Source: Herbaspirillum hiltneri N3 (GTDB lineage: Bacteria; Pseudomonadota; Gammaproteobacteria; Burkholderiales; Burkholderiaceae_D). From it: a DNA stretch of 64,000 nucleotides. Every line of letters begins with the position of its first letter. The stretch's first letter is position 1. The notes beneath the pieces are model-generated. The model saw only the letters and a program-made list of their open reading frames with translations, made no database searches and had not been told where the DNA came from. Of the stretch, positions 47,507-56,575 are shown in pieces. The stretch spans positions 4,898,001 through 4,962,000 of the forward strand of contig NZ_CP011409.1 of assembly GCF_001267925.1 (NCBI RefSeq). The letters run 5' to 3'. Both the position numbers and the translations under genes were made by a program.

Positions 47507-48989
47507 GGCGCATTACCTCGTTAGATTGAATGGAGTCTCCCTCCAGAATGGTGACGATCGCTCCTTGCCGGAACACAGCGACGCGATCGCACATGCCGAC
47601 GATCTCCGGCAGTTCGGAAGAGATCATGATGACCGCGTAGCCTTGTACCGTCAGCCGTCGCATCAAGCGATAGATTTCCGCCTTGGCGCCGACGTCGATG
47701 CCACGTGTCGGCTCATCGAAAATCAAAATCTTGCAATGGTGATTGAGCCAGCGCGCAATGACGACCTTTTGCTGATTGCCGCCACTCAGATTGCCCACGC
47801 GAGCAAACACGTCCGGCGCCTTGATATCGATATCGCGAGACATGCATTGCGCATCCTCGCGCTCTGCGCCGCGCCGAATGAACGGCAAAGCGCTGCAATA
47901 CTTCTGCAGGTTGTTAAGCGAAATGTTGTCCTTGATACTGAAGTCGAGAATCAGTCCCTCGGTCTTGCGATTCTCCGGCAGCAGACCGACGCCGGCGACC
48001 AGCGCCTCGGCGGGATCGTGCAAGGCCATCGTCACGCCGTGTACCGATACATCCTTGCGATGACACGGATCCGCACCGATCAGCCCCAATGCCAGCTCGG
48101 TGCGGCCGGAGCCGACCAGACCGGCGAAGCCGAGTATCTCGCCCTCACGCAACTGAAAACGATTAACCGGACCGTCACGACGCAATTGTATGGCGCGCAC
48201 ATCCATCGCGGTTCTCATTGACGTCGACATGCGCGCCGCCGTTTTGGGAGGAAAGGTATTTTGCAAACGCCGACCGACCATCATTTCCACCAGATCGTCT
48301 ACCGTCGTCGCCACCACCTCCGCACTGCCAACATAAGCACCGTCGCGCAACACCGTAACGCGATCACAGACTTCGAAAATCTCTTCCATATGGTGCGAGA
48401 TGAAGATCATCGCCACGCCCAACCGTTTCAGTTCACGCATCACCGTGAACAGATGCGCGGCTTCCGCTGGCGTCAGCGTCGCCGTCGGTTCATCGAGAAT
48501 CAGGATGCGCGCCTCCAGCGACAAGGCCTTGCCGATCTCCACGAACTGCTGCTGCGCCAGGCTCAAGCGCCTGACCTCCATCGACAAATCGATCGTGACG
48601 CCAAGACGCCGGAAAATCGCTTCCGCGCGTCTGCGCATCATCGTTCTCGACAACAGGCCAAAGGTGTTGCGCATCTCGCGGCCGAGGAACATGTTGTCCA
48701 CCGCGTTGAGATAAGGTATCAGGCTGAATTCCTGAAAGATGATCGCGACGCCCGACTTGATCGCGTCATGGTAACTGGTAAAATGCCGCTCCTCGCCGCC
48801 CACGATGATGCGGCCCTGATCTGGACGGTGGACACCGCCCAGTATCTTCATCAGCGTCGATTTACCCGCGCCGTTCTCGCCGAGCAGCGCGTGAATCTCG
48901 CCGCCGGCGACTGCCAGATCAACGCCGTTAAGCGCCTTGATCCGGCCGAACTGTTTGCAGATGCCCTGCAATTCCAGAATGGTGTGCAT
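47472..48989 (-). CDS. Sugar ABC transporter ATPase (RbsA-like, two domains)
   Basis: Double ATPase of 505 residues. Domain 1 has Walker [10 protein letters not shown], signature [11 protein letters not shown] and Walker [13 protein letters not shown]; domain 2 has [11 protein letters not shown] in place of Walker A (usual for RbsA second domains) and signature LSGGNQQKV with Walker [13 protein letters not shown]. This is the CUT2 architecture. It energises the permease next to it. Confidence 0.94.
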   Translation of the reverse strand: MHTILELQGICKQFGRIKALNGVDLAVAGGEIHALLGENGAGKSTLMKILGGVHRPDQGRIIVGGEERHFTSYHDAIKSGVAIIFQEFSLIPYLNAVDNMFLGREMRNTFGLLSRTMMRRRAEAIFRRLGVTIDLSMEVRRLSLAQQQFVEIGKALSLEARILILDEPTATLTPAEAAHLFTVMRELKRLGVAMIFISHHMEEIFEVCDRVTVLRDGAYVGSAEVVATTVDDLVEMMVGRRLQNTFPPKTAARMSTSMRTAMDVRAIQLRRDGPVNRFQLREGEILGFAGLVGSGRTELALGLIGADPCHRKDVSVHGVTMALHDPAEALVAGVGLLPENRKTEGLILDFSIKDNISLNNLQKYCSALPFIRRGAEREDAQCMSRDIDIKAPDVFARVGNLSGGNQQKVVIARWLNHHCKILIFDEPTRGIDVGAKAEIYRLMRRLTVQGYAVIMISSELPEIVGMCDRVAVFRQGAIVTILEGDSIQSNEVMRHATTGSRLEFV

Positions 48990-49010
48990 GATTATCTCAG
49001 TAGCGCATAC

Positions 49011-49946
49011 TTACCAGCGGAAACTGGCGGCCTGTTCTCTGTCGATCAGCTTGATGTCCACGGGAATGGTCGCCGGCGGCGTCGCCCCCCACTTCTTCGC
49101 CAGCGCCACGCCGAGTGCCAGCCTGATCTGATCGCGCGGATATTGCGCGGCGGTCGCGATGAATTTGGCATTGCTCTTCAGGATCGCCTTGATCGCATCC
49201 GGCGCGCCATCCACACTCACCAGCTTGACGTCCTTGCCGCTCGATTCGATCGCTGACAATGCTCCCAGCGCGCCGATATCGTTGACGCTGAACATGCCTT
49301 GCAGCCGGGGATGCGATTGCAAGATGTTTTCCGTCACGCTCAGAGCCTGGTCGCGCTCCTGCTTACCGTTTTGCGTAGCGACCAACTTGATGCCGGGGAA
49401 ATTGGTGAACGCTGCCTTGCAGCCGCGCACACGCTCCAGAATAGGAACGACCGGAATGCCGTCGAGAATGGCGACATCTCCCTTGCCCTTCAGGGTATTC
49501 GCCAGATACGTACAGGCCGCCTGACCGGCATCAAAGTTCTTGGAGCCGACGAAGGAATCGACCGGGCCTTGCGCATTGGCATCCACGGTAACGACCACGA
49601 TACCGGCCTTCTTGGCTGACTTCACCGCCGACTGTATGCCGACGGAATCGGTCGGATTGAGCAGCAGGATATCAATCTTCTTTTGAATCAGGTCTTCCAC
49701 ATCGCTGGTCTGCTTGGCAATGTCGTGCCGCGCATCCGTCACGATCAGCGTGGCACCGATGCTGGTAGCGGCTTCTTCAGCAGCCTTTTTCATGGTGACG
49801 AAGTAGGGATTGTTCATCTCCTGCAAAGACAAACCGATCTTCAATGGCGGTGCCGCTGAAACCGAAAACGACAGGCCGGTGAAACCAAATGCCATGCAGA
49901 TCGATGACACGAATTTACAAAAATGCGACCGACGGGGATGGAACAT
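49011..49946 (-). CDS. Sugar ABC transporter substrate-binding protein
   Basis: Periplasmic binding protein of 311 residues (peripla_BP_4 / RbsB type). Signal peptide ends SVSAAPP. The mature part reads IGLSLQEMNNPYFVTMKKAAEEAA, then VDANAQGPVDSFVGSKNFDAGQ and SVNDIGALGA, the ligand-cleft segments. It captures the sugar or polyol. GGAG precedes the ATG at 49946; the open frame runs further upstream without support. Confidence 0.92.
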   Translation of the reverse strand: MFHPRRSHFCKFVSSICMAFGFTGLSFSVSAAPPLKIGLSLQEMNNPYFVTMKKAAEEAATSIGATLIVTDARHDIAKQTSDVEDLIQKKIDILLLNPTDSVGIQSAVKSAKKAGIVVVTVDANAQGPVDSFVGSKNFDAGQAACTYLANTLKGKGDVAILDGIPVVPILERVRGCKAAFTNFPGIKLVATQNGKQERDQALSVTENILQSHPRLQGMFSVNDIGALGALSAIESSGKDVKLVSVDGAPDAIKAILKSNAKFIATAAQYPRDQIRLALGVALAKKWGATPPATIPVDIKLIDREQAASFRW

Positions 49947-50036
49947 GCTTGATCTCCTTTGATTGCCTGACAGTGAATGAAACGATGCGCAGCCGCTGTA
50001 GAAACACGCGCTTACGTACTCGCGTGTACCCGCCAT

Positions 50037-50984
50037 TCAGGCGGCTTGCGCAAGATTGCGCGACGCCATGTTGATCTCCTGGTACTTACGAAAGGCGGAC
50101 GGCGAAACGCCCTTCTGTATCAGGAAATGGCGATTGAAATTGGAAACGTTGTTGAAGCCGACGCGGAAACAGATATCCGTAATGCCCAGGTCGCCCTGCA
50201 TCAGCAATTCGCACGCGCCGTTGATGCGCAACTGGTTGATGTACTGGATGCAACTCATGCCGGTATGTTTGCGGAATGATCGCGAAAACGCGCTAGTGCT
50301 TTGCTGCGCCAGTTCCGCCAGCACGGATTCGCGCAAGTCGGTATCAAGATTCTCAGCAATGAAACGCAATACATGATTCAGCCGCGACGACATGTACGCC
50401 AGCGCATCCGGCACATAGCCGGGACTAGCCAACGGCATGCGGCCGGCATCGGCGATCATCAGATCAAACAAGGCCAGGAACAGTTGTATCCGCTTACATC
50501 CTTGGGCCGTCAGCAACTGGCGCATGATGGATTCGGCTGCGGCGCCGGTAGCAGCGGTAAACACCAGCCCGGCCTGGGCATCAAGCAACAGGTCTTCCAG
50601 TTCGTGTAATTCGGCGAATGCGTGGATGCCGTTGTTGATGAACTCGCTGGGGAACTGGATGATGAGGCCACGCTCGGGCACCTGTTCGCCGGGAGCGACA
50701 TCGCTGACCCAGTTGTGCGGAAGGTTCGGTCCCAGTAGCACCAGATTACCGGGTTCGAATTGGCCGATGAAATCGCCAACAAAATATTTACCGCTGGTCG
50801 CGGTGATAAACTGGATTTCGTATTCGGGATGAAAGTGCCAGCGCACCGTCCGATACGGATAACCATGCGACCAGATCGTGAAAGACTCGTTCCGACGCAC
50901 ATCCACCAGTTCCAGATCCGGCAGCGCAGCAAGGTTTGTTGCACGCCCATGCCCGACGCCACTGTCCGAGATACAACCTTTCAT
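50037..50984 (-). CDS. AraC-family regulator of the polyol cassette
   Basis: Regulator of 315 residues: an N-terminal cupin sensing domain (VRWHFHPEYEIQFITATSGKY, LLGPNLPHNWVSD) and a C-terminal double HTH (LAQQSTSAFSRSFRKHTG, ITDICFRVGFNNVSNFNRHF). GGAG precedes the ATG at 50984. It is the first gene of the leftward row and most likely activates it when its substrate is present. Confidence 0.91.
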   Translation of the reverse strand: MKGCISDSGVGHGRATNLAALPDLELVDVRRNESFTIWSHGYPYRTVRWHFHPEYEIQFITATSGKYFVGDFIGQFEPGNLVLLGPNLPHNWVSDVAPGEQVPERGLIIQFPSEFINNGIHAFAELHELEDLLLDAQAGLVFTAATGAAAESIMRQLLTAQGCKRIQLFLALFDLMIADAGRMPLASPGYVPDALAYMSSRLNHVLRFIAENLDTDLRESVLAELAQQSTSAFSRSFRKHTGMSCIQYINQLRINGACELLMQGDLGITDICFRVGFNNVSNFNRHFLIQKGVSPSAFRKYQEINMASRNLAQAA

Positions 50985-51308
50985 CGTACTGTCTCCTTGT
51001 TTTGGCTTGCCGCTCTTTTTTATGATTCCTAATATAGAGAGTCGCGCACAGTTACGCCAATACAAATACTTGAAGATTCAGATACTTTTTTGACTAGATT
51101 GATGCAACCGATGCTTGAAAGAACCGCGTTCAGATGAGCATGGACGGCAGTGTTATCGTGACGAAAACAGCACGCACTCTCCCTTGCTGCACGCCATGTC
51201 CGTGCGAGTTCAAATGAAACTGCCGCCGGACAGTCTGAACTGTGCGGCGGCAGTGATTGCTGCGGTTGTTGCGATTGCTCTAGCCGGCAAGCCGGCCTGA
51301 GCGACAAA
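50985..51308. other. 324-base region between AraC gene and livM
   Basis: It holds the promoter of the AraC gene and copy B of the terminator hairpin (51212-51260). Short open frames here have no recognisable product. Confidence 0.55.
51212..51260 (-). terminator. Terminator hairpin repeat, copy B (end of liv cluster)
   Basis: Same sequence as copy A with one base less in the T run and one substitution: stem ACTGCCGCC / GGCGGCAGT with an inner ACAGT/ACTGT stem. It lies 48 bases past the livM stop, so it terminates the leftward liv cluster. Confidence 0.7.
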
Positions 51309-52301
51309 CTAGTGTGATGCAGTCGGCGAACGTTTGCCGAACAGGTGCAGGATCTCGCCCACGATACCGCGGCGGAACGCCAGCACGCAGACGATGAAGA
51401 TGAAGCCCGTCACGATGGTGACCGAGTCGCCCAGCGTATTGAACCACTCGATGTGCGTCACGCCGGCCAGCCAGTTGCCGATGTCGCCCAGCTTGTTCTC
51501 CAGCATGATGATGATCACCGCGCCGACGATAGGACCGACGATCGTGCCCAGGCCGCCGACCAGCGTCATCAGCACCACCAGGCCCGACATGCTCCAGTGC
51601 ACATCGGTCAGCGTTTCGAAACCCAGCACCAGCGCCTTGGTCGAACCCGCCAGACCGGTCAGCGCCGCCGACAGCACAAACGCCAGCAGTTTGTAGCGGT
51701 CAACGTCGTAGCCCAGCGAGATCGCGCGCGGCTCGTTTTCCTTGATCGCCTTGAGCACCTGGCCGAACGGCGAGTGAATGGTCCGCACGATCAGGGCAAA
51801 GCCGGCAATCGCGATCGCCAGCACGACGTAGTACAAGGTCATGTCGCTGGACAGATCGATGAAGCCAAGCAGCTTGCCGCGCGGGATGCCTTGCAGGCCA
51901 TCTTCGCCGCCGGTGAACGGCGCCTGCAGCGCAACGAAGAACAGCATTTGCGCCAGCGCCAGGGTGATCATGGTGAAGTAGATGCCCTGGCGGCGAATCG
52001 CCAGCAGGCCCATCACCAGACCGATCAGCGCGCCTGTCAGCGTACCCAGAATCAGGCCGATTTCAGTCGGCACGCCCCAGGCCTTGATCGCCTGACCGGC
52101 GACGTAACCGGCGCCGCCGAAGAAAGCGGCATGGCCGAACGACAGCAGGCCGGTGTAGCCGATCAGCAGATTGAAGGCGCACGCGAACAGCGCGAAACAC
52201 AGCATCTTCATCAGGAACACCGGATACAGGCCGAACGGCGCCAGCAACGCGAGGATCAGCAGCACGCCGTAAAAAAGTTTCTTGTTCAATGGGTTGTTCA
52301 T
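51309..52301 (-). CDS. livM: Branched-chain-type ABC permease LivM
   Basis: Permease of 330 residues with about ten helices: LIGYTGLLSFGHAAFFGGAGYV and NEPRAISLGYDVDRYKLLAFVLSA are LivM hallmarks, with GLGTIVGPIVGAVIII near the end. It forms the membrane channel with LivH. It starts ten bases after the livH stop. Confidence 0.93.
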   Translation of the reverse strand: MNNPLNKKLFYGVLLILALLAPFGLYPVFLMKMLCFALFACAFNLLIGYTGLLSFGHAAFFGGAGYVAGQAIKAWGVPTEIGLILGTLTGALIGLVMGLLAIRRQGIYFTMITLALAQMLFFVALQAPFTGGEDGLQGIPRGKLLGFIDLSSDMTLYYVVLAIAIAGFALIVRTIHSPFGQVLKAIKENEPRAISLGYDVDRYKLLAFVLSAALTGLAGSTKALVLGFETLTDVHWSMSGLVVLMTLVGGLGTIVGPIVGAVIIIMLENKLGDIGNWLAGVTHIEWFNTLGDSVTIVTGFIFIVCVLAFRRGIVGEILHLFGKRSPTASH

Positions 52302-52311
52302 CTTGTGCGCC

Positions 52312-53196
52312 TTATTTCTCTTTACCGAACAGACCGGCCGGACGAATCATCAGCACGATGGCCATGATGATGAACACGACGGTTGCCGACAGTTCCGGAT
52401 AAAACACGCGGGTCAGGCCTTCGATCACGCCCAGGCCCAGGCCGGTGACGATCGAGCCGAGGATGGATCCCATCCCGCCGATCACCACCACCGCAAACAC
52501 CACGATGATCAGGTTCGAGCCCATCAGCGGCGACACCTGAATCACCGGCGCCGCCAGCACGCCGGCAAATGCCGCCAGCGCCACGCCGAAGCCGTAGGTC
52601 AGGGTCACCATCAGCGGCACGTTGATGCCGAAGGCTTCCACCAGCTTCGGGTTCTCAGTGCCGGCGCGCAGGTAGGCGCCCAGACGGGTCTTTTCGATCA
52701 CGAACCAGGTCGAGAAACACACCACCACCGACGCCAGCACAACCCAGGCACGGTAGTTCGGCAAGACCATGAACCCGAGGTTGGTGGCGCCCTGCAGTGC
52801 GTCAGGCACAGAGTAAGGTTGACCGGAGACGCCGTAGATCGAACGGAAGATGCCTTCCACCATCAGCGTGATGCCGAAGGTCAGCAGCAGACCGTAAAGG
52901 TGATCGAGCTTGTAGAGCCAGCGCAGCATGGTCTTTTCGATCACGATGCCGAATGCGCCGACGATGAGCGGCGCCAGAATCAGCATCACCCAGTAATTGA
53001 TATTGAAATAGCTCAAGCCTATCCATGCCGCGAACGCGCCGAGCATGTAAAGGGTGCCGTGTGCAAAGTTGATCACGTTGAGCAGGCCGAAGATGACCGC
53101 CAGTCCCAGCGACAGCATCGCGTAGAACGAACCGTTCACGAGGCCCAACAGCAGCTGGCTCAACAAGGCTTGCAGGGGTATGCCGAATAATTCCAT
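52312..53196 (-). CDS. livH: Branched-chain-type ABC permease LivH
   Basis: Permease of 294 residues with about eight helices: LLLGLVNGSFYAMLSLGLAVIFGLLNVINFAHG is the LivH N-terminus and GGMGSILGSIVTGLGLGVIEG the conserved end. It lies downstream of the binding-protein gene across a gap with a hairpin. Confidence 0.94.
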   Translation of the reverse strand: MELFGIPLQALLSQLLLGLVNGSFYAMLSLGLAVIFGLLNVINFAHGTLYMLGAFAAWIGLSYFNINYWVMLILAPLIVGAFGIVIEKTMLRWLYKLDHLYGLLLTFGITLMVEGIFRSIYGVSGQPYSVPDALQGATNLGFMVLPNYRAWVVLASVVVCFSTWFVIEKTRLGAYLRAGTENPKLVEAFGINVPLMVTLTYGFGVALAAFAGVLAAPVIQVSPLMGSNLIIVVFAVVVIGGMGSILGSIVTGLGLGVIEGLTRVFYPELSATVVFIIMAIVLMIRPAGLFGKEK

Positions 53197-53270
53197 AGAA
53201 ACTCATTCATTCCGATTGACCGGAAGTTGCGCGGCGGACCGCTCGCTTCCGGCTTATCAAATACAACAAG

Positions 53271-53319
53271 AAAAATCTGTCATCCCGATTCTTCAACAGA
53301 AATCAGAAATGACAGATCC
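53271..53319 (-). terminator. Hairpin with T-run between binding-protein gene and livH
   Basis: On the minus strand ATCTGTCAT and ATGACAGAT form a 9-base stem with a 25-base loop, followed by TTTTTCTTG. It lies 37 bases past the binding-protein stop. It may stop part of the transcripts or protect the upstream mRNA, giving more binding protein than permease. Confidence 0.5.
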
Positions 53320-53355
53320 TTTTGGTGCGTTGATTGTCCGTCGATTACCGGCGGA

Positions 53356-54567
53356 TTATTTCCAGGCCGAGCACTTGGATTCAGCCTTGGTGGTCCAGGC
53401 TTGTTCTCCAGGGATGGTCTGGACCAGCTTGTAGTAGTCCCATGGATACTTGGACTCGGCCGGTGTCTTGACCTGGTACAGGTACATGTCATGGACCACG
53501 CGGCCGTCGGCGCGCAGGTAGCCGTTCTTCTGGAACACGTCGTTGAACTTGGTCTTGCGCAGTTGTGCCATGACCTTGTCCGAATCATCCGTACCGGCAG
53601 CCTTCACCGCTTGCAGGTATTGCAGCGCGGCGGAGTAGTCGGCCGCTTGCAGGCTCGACGGCATCTTCTTTTGCTTTTCGAAGTAGCGCTTGGCGAACTT
53701 GCGAGTCTCGTCGTTGGTGTCCCAGTACCAGCTGTCGGTCAGGTACATGCCCTGGGTCAGCTTCGGCGTCAGCGAGTGCACGTCGTTGATGAACACCAGC
53801 AGGCCGGCCAGCTTGGCGGTCTTGGTGATGCCGAACTCGTTGGCTGCCTTCACCGAGTTGATGAAGTCGCCGCCGGCGTTGGCCAGGCCGATGATCTGGG
53901 CCTTGGAAGTCTGCGCCTGCAGCAGGAAGGACGAGAAGTCGGATGCGCCCAGTGGATGCTTGACCGAACCCACGACCGTGCCGCCCGATGCCTTGACGAC
54001 GTTGCTGGTGTCGCTTTCCAGCGAGTGGCCGAACGCGTAGTCGGCGGTCAGGAAGAACCAGCTCTTGCCGCCCTGCTTCACGACTGCCGAACCGGTGCCT
54101 TTGGCCAGCGCGACGGTGTCGTAGGCGTAGTGGACGGTGTAAGGCGAGCATTCTTCATTGGTCAGGCGAGCCGAGCCGGCGCCGTTTTCGATGAAGACCT
54201 TTTTCTTTTCGTTGGCGACCTTGGCCATTGCCAGCGCCGTGCCGGAATTGGTGCCGCCGATCAGGACGTCAACGCCCTGCTGGTCGAACCATTCGCGCGA
54301 CTTGCTGGCGGCGACGTCAGCCTTGTTCTGGTGATCGGCGACAACCAGTTCGATTTTCTTGCCGTTGATCGAACCGCCCATGTCGGCGATCGCGAACTTG
54401 ATCGCTTCCGCACCGCCCTGGCCGTCGATGTCCGAATAGACGCCGGAGATGTCGGTGATGAAACCGATCTTGATCACGTCTCCGGAAATTTGCGCCGAAG
54501 CCGGTGCCGCGAATGCGAACGCTGCTGCTGCAGTCGACACGGCGAGTGACATTGCCTTTAACTTCAT
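53356..54567 (-). CDS. ABC transporter substrate-binding protein (LivK-like)
   Basis: Periplasmic binding protein of 403 residues (peripla_BP_6 family). Signal peptide ends PASAQ; the mature start reads IKIGFITDISGVYSDIDGQGG, with GGTNSGTALAM and YDTVALAKGT in the cleft. The cysteines NEECSPY and SKCSAWK could form a disulfide. I start at 54567 because GGAG is six bases away; the ATG at 54573 abuts the GGAG. The ligand is probably a small organic acid linked to the neighbouring GMC and MmsA enzymes, not necessarily an amino acid. Confidence 0.92.
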   Translation of the reverse strand: MKLKAMSLAVSTAAAAFAFAAPASAQISGDVIKIGFITDISGVYSDIDGQGGAEAIKFAIADMGGSINGKKIELVVADHQNKADVAASKSREWFDQQGVDVLIGGTNSGTALAMAKVANEKKKVFIENGAGSARLTNEECSPYTVHYAYDTVALAKGTGSAVVKQGGKSWFFLTADYAFGHSLESDTSNVVKASGGTVVGSVKHPLGASDFSSFLLQAQTSKAQIIGLANAGGDFINSVKAANEFGITKTAKLAGLLVFINDVHSLTPKLTQGMYLTDSWYWDTNDETRKFAKRYFEKQKKMPSSLQAADYSAALQYLQAVKAAGTDDSDKVMAQLRKTKFNDVFQKNGYLRADGRVVHDMYLYQVKTPAESKYPWDYYKLVQTIPGEQAWTTKAESKCSAWK

Positions 54568-54700
54568 TTCCATCTCCTTTTGTTATAACGCCAGTGATGC
54601 TGGTAACGTTTGTGATGCCCGCTCAATAAGTATTTATTCAATACGTGCGTAATGCCGATTTTTACAAACGGGCGCATGAATGATCACGCGACCGCTCGTC

Positions 54701-54726
54701 GCACCATGATCCACGAACCATGGTGC
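54701..54726. other. Hairpin upstream of the binding-protein gene
   Basis: Perfect 8-base stem GCACCATG / CATGGTGC with a 10-base loop, in the gap between livF and the binding-protein gene, about 135 bases before that gene. It could be an operator or an mRNA structure; there is no T-run on the transcribed strand. Confidence 0.35.
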
Positions 54727-54826
54727 ATTCTTTTTATGACTGCTTTGTTAATTCAGAATAATGATGCGACAGCTTGGATAGCGAAACCAGCGAAACTAGC
54801 GAAACGATGATCCGCCTCTGCTTTAC

Positions 54827-55582
54827 TCAAACGCCCAGCAGCTCATTGAGCTTCTGCGTCTTCGACTCGAGTTCCGAAGAAGCGAACGACTCGACGATCT
54901 GGCCGTGTTCCATCACATAGAAACGATCAGCCAGGGGCGCGGCAAAGCGGAAGTTCTGTTCCACCATCACAATCGTGTAACCCTTGGCCTTGAGCATGAG
55001 GATCATGCGCGCCAGCGCCTGCACGATCACCGGCGCCAGGCCTTCGGAAATCTCGTCGAGCAGCAACAGGCGGGCGCCCGTGCGCAGGATGCGCGCCACC
55101 GCCAGCATCTGCTGTTCACCGCCGGACAAACGCGTGCCCTGGCTGTTGCGGCGTTCCTTGAGGTTGGGGAACATGTCGTAGATCTCTTCGATCGACATGC
55201 CCTTGTCTGTCTTCGATACGAACGGCGGCAGCATCAGGTTCTCTTCCGCCGACAGCGATGAGAAGATGCCGCGCTCTTCCGGACAATAACCGACACCCTG
55301 ATGCGCGATCTTGTAGGTCGGCATGGCGATGGTTTCATTGCCGTTGATCTTGATCGAGCCCTTGCGCGCGCCGACCAGTCCCATGATGGAACGCAGCGTC
55401 GTGGTGCGGCCGGCGCCGTTGCGGCCCAGCAGCGTCACCACTTCACCTTTGTTCACCGACAGGTTGACGTTGTGCAGGATGTGCGATTCGCCGTACCAGG
55501 ATTGCAGGTCGGAGATCTCCAGCGCGGCCGTGCCGCTGCCGGTGGAGGCCACGCCGCCTTGTTGCATTGTCGCCGTGCTCAT
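54827..55582 (-). CDS. livF: ABC transporter ATPase LivF (Walker A Lys replaced by Arg)
   Basis: ATPase of 251 residues. It has the signature LSGGEQQMLAVAR, Walker B LLLLDEISEGLAP and H-loop MVEQN, as in LivF. Walker A reads GRNGAGRTTT: the usual Lys is Arg (codon CGC). Its partner LivG keeps the Lys. The start ATG overlaps the livG TGA as TGATG, giving translational coupling. Confidence 0.93.
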   Translation of the reverse strand: MSTATMQQGGVASTGSGTAALEISDLQSWYGESHILHNVNLSVNKGEVVTLLGRNGAGRTTTLRSIMGLVGARKGSIKINGNETIAMPTYKIAHQGVGYCPEERGIFSSLSAEENLMLPPFVSKTDKGMSIEEIYDMFPNLKERRNSQGTRLSGGEQQMLAVARILRTGARLLLLDEISEGLAPVIVQALARMILMLKAKGYTIVMVEQNFRFAAPLADRFYVMEHGQIVESFASSELESKTQKLNELLGV

Positions 55583-56352
55583 CAGTGTGCTCCTTCCAGC
55601 GCGCCGGCAGTGGTGCCCATGTAGGCTTCCATCACCTGCGGATTCTTCGATACCTGGTCATACGTGCCTTCGGCCAGCACGGCGCCGCGTTGCAGCACGC
55701 TGATGCGGTCGCAGATGCCGGCGATGACGTTCATGTTGTGTTCCACCATCAGGATGGTGCGGCCGGCGGAAACCTTCTTGATCAGCGCCGTCACGCGATC
55801 GACGTCTTCGTGGCCCATGCCCTGGGTCGGTTCATCGAGCAGCATCAGTTCGGGTTCCATCGCCAGCGTCGTGGCGATTTCCAGTGCGCGCTTGCGGCCG
55901 TACGGCAAATCGACGGTCAGCGTATCGGCGAAACTGGTCAGGTCGACTTCGTCGAGCAAGGCCATGGCGCGGTCGTTGAGTTGCTTCAGGCTGTCGCTGC
56001 TCTTCCAGAAATGGAAGGAGGTGCCGAGCGTGCGCTGCAAACCGATGCGCACATTCTCCATCACGCTCAGGTGGGGAAACACCGCGGAAATCTGGAACGA
56101 ACGGATGATGCCCTGGCGCGCAATCTGCGCCGGCGCTTCCATCGTGATGTCACGGCCGTTGAACAGGATCTGGCCCGAGGTCGGCACCAGGAATTTGGTC
56201 AGCAGGTTGAAGCACGTCGTCTTGCCGGCGCCGTTCGGGCCGATCAGCGCATGGATATGGCCGCGCTCGACTTGCAGGTTGACTTTGCTTACTGCTGTAA
56301 AACCCTTGAATTCCTTCGTCAGGTTTTTTGTCTCCAGAATGACATCTGTCAT
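55582..56352 (-). CDS. livG: ABC transporter ATPase LivG
   Basis: ATPase of 256 residues. Walker A GPNGAGKTT, signature LPYGRKRALEIA and Walker B LMLLDEPTQGM with the long LivG insertion (HFWKSSDSLKQL). I start at MTDVILE (56352); an upstream in-frame ATG at 56376 has less support. It pairs with LivF to drive LivHM. Confidence 0.93.
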   Translation of the reverse strand: MTDVILETKNLTKEFKGFTAVSKVNLQVERGHIHALIGPNGAGKTTCFNLLTKFLVPTSGQILFNGRDITMEAPAQIARQGIIRSFQISAVFPHLSVMENVRIGLQRTLGTSFHFWKSSDSLKQLNDRAMALLDEVDLTSFADTLTVDLPYGRKRALEIATTLAMEPELMLLDEPTQGMGHEDVDRVTALIKKVSAGRTILMVEHNMNVIAGICDRISVLQRGAVLAEGTYDQVSKNPQVMEAYMGTTAGALEGAH

Positions 56353-56517
56353 AGTGTCTCTTCTCATTCTTCCCATGAATACCTTGCGTGTGTCCGCAAG
56401 GCCGCCTTGTGTAAATCGCTACGCTTCTGGCGCCGCAATCTGAGCCTGTGAGGCTCTCGTGCGAGAGTCTTATTTTTTTAATATCTGGCGCATAGTAGCC
56501 GAGTCGTACCATTACTA

Positions 56518-56540
56518 CAATACGTATAAGTACCGTATTG
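56518..56540. promoter_or_regulatory. Inverted repeat in the livG leader region
   Basis: CAATACG and CGTATTG form a 7-base inverted repeat with a 9-base spacer, in the 223-base gap between the GMC gene and livG. It may be an operator for a separate livG promoter. Confidence 0.3.
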
Positions 56541-56575
56541 GGGAAAGGTCGGAAATTTTATTTTCGGCGCAACTT

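Noticed and set aside
54779..54806. Three direct repeats of GCGAAAC with A/T spacers
   Set aside because: Short and close to the livF end; too little to call a regulatory array.
56452..56475. Hairpin with T-run upstream of livG read as a terminator
   Set aside because: The T-run is on the plus strand, where no gene ends; the leftward genes do not use it.
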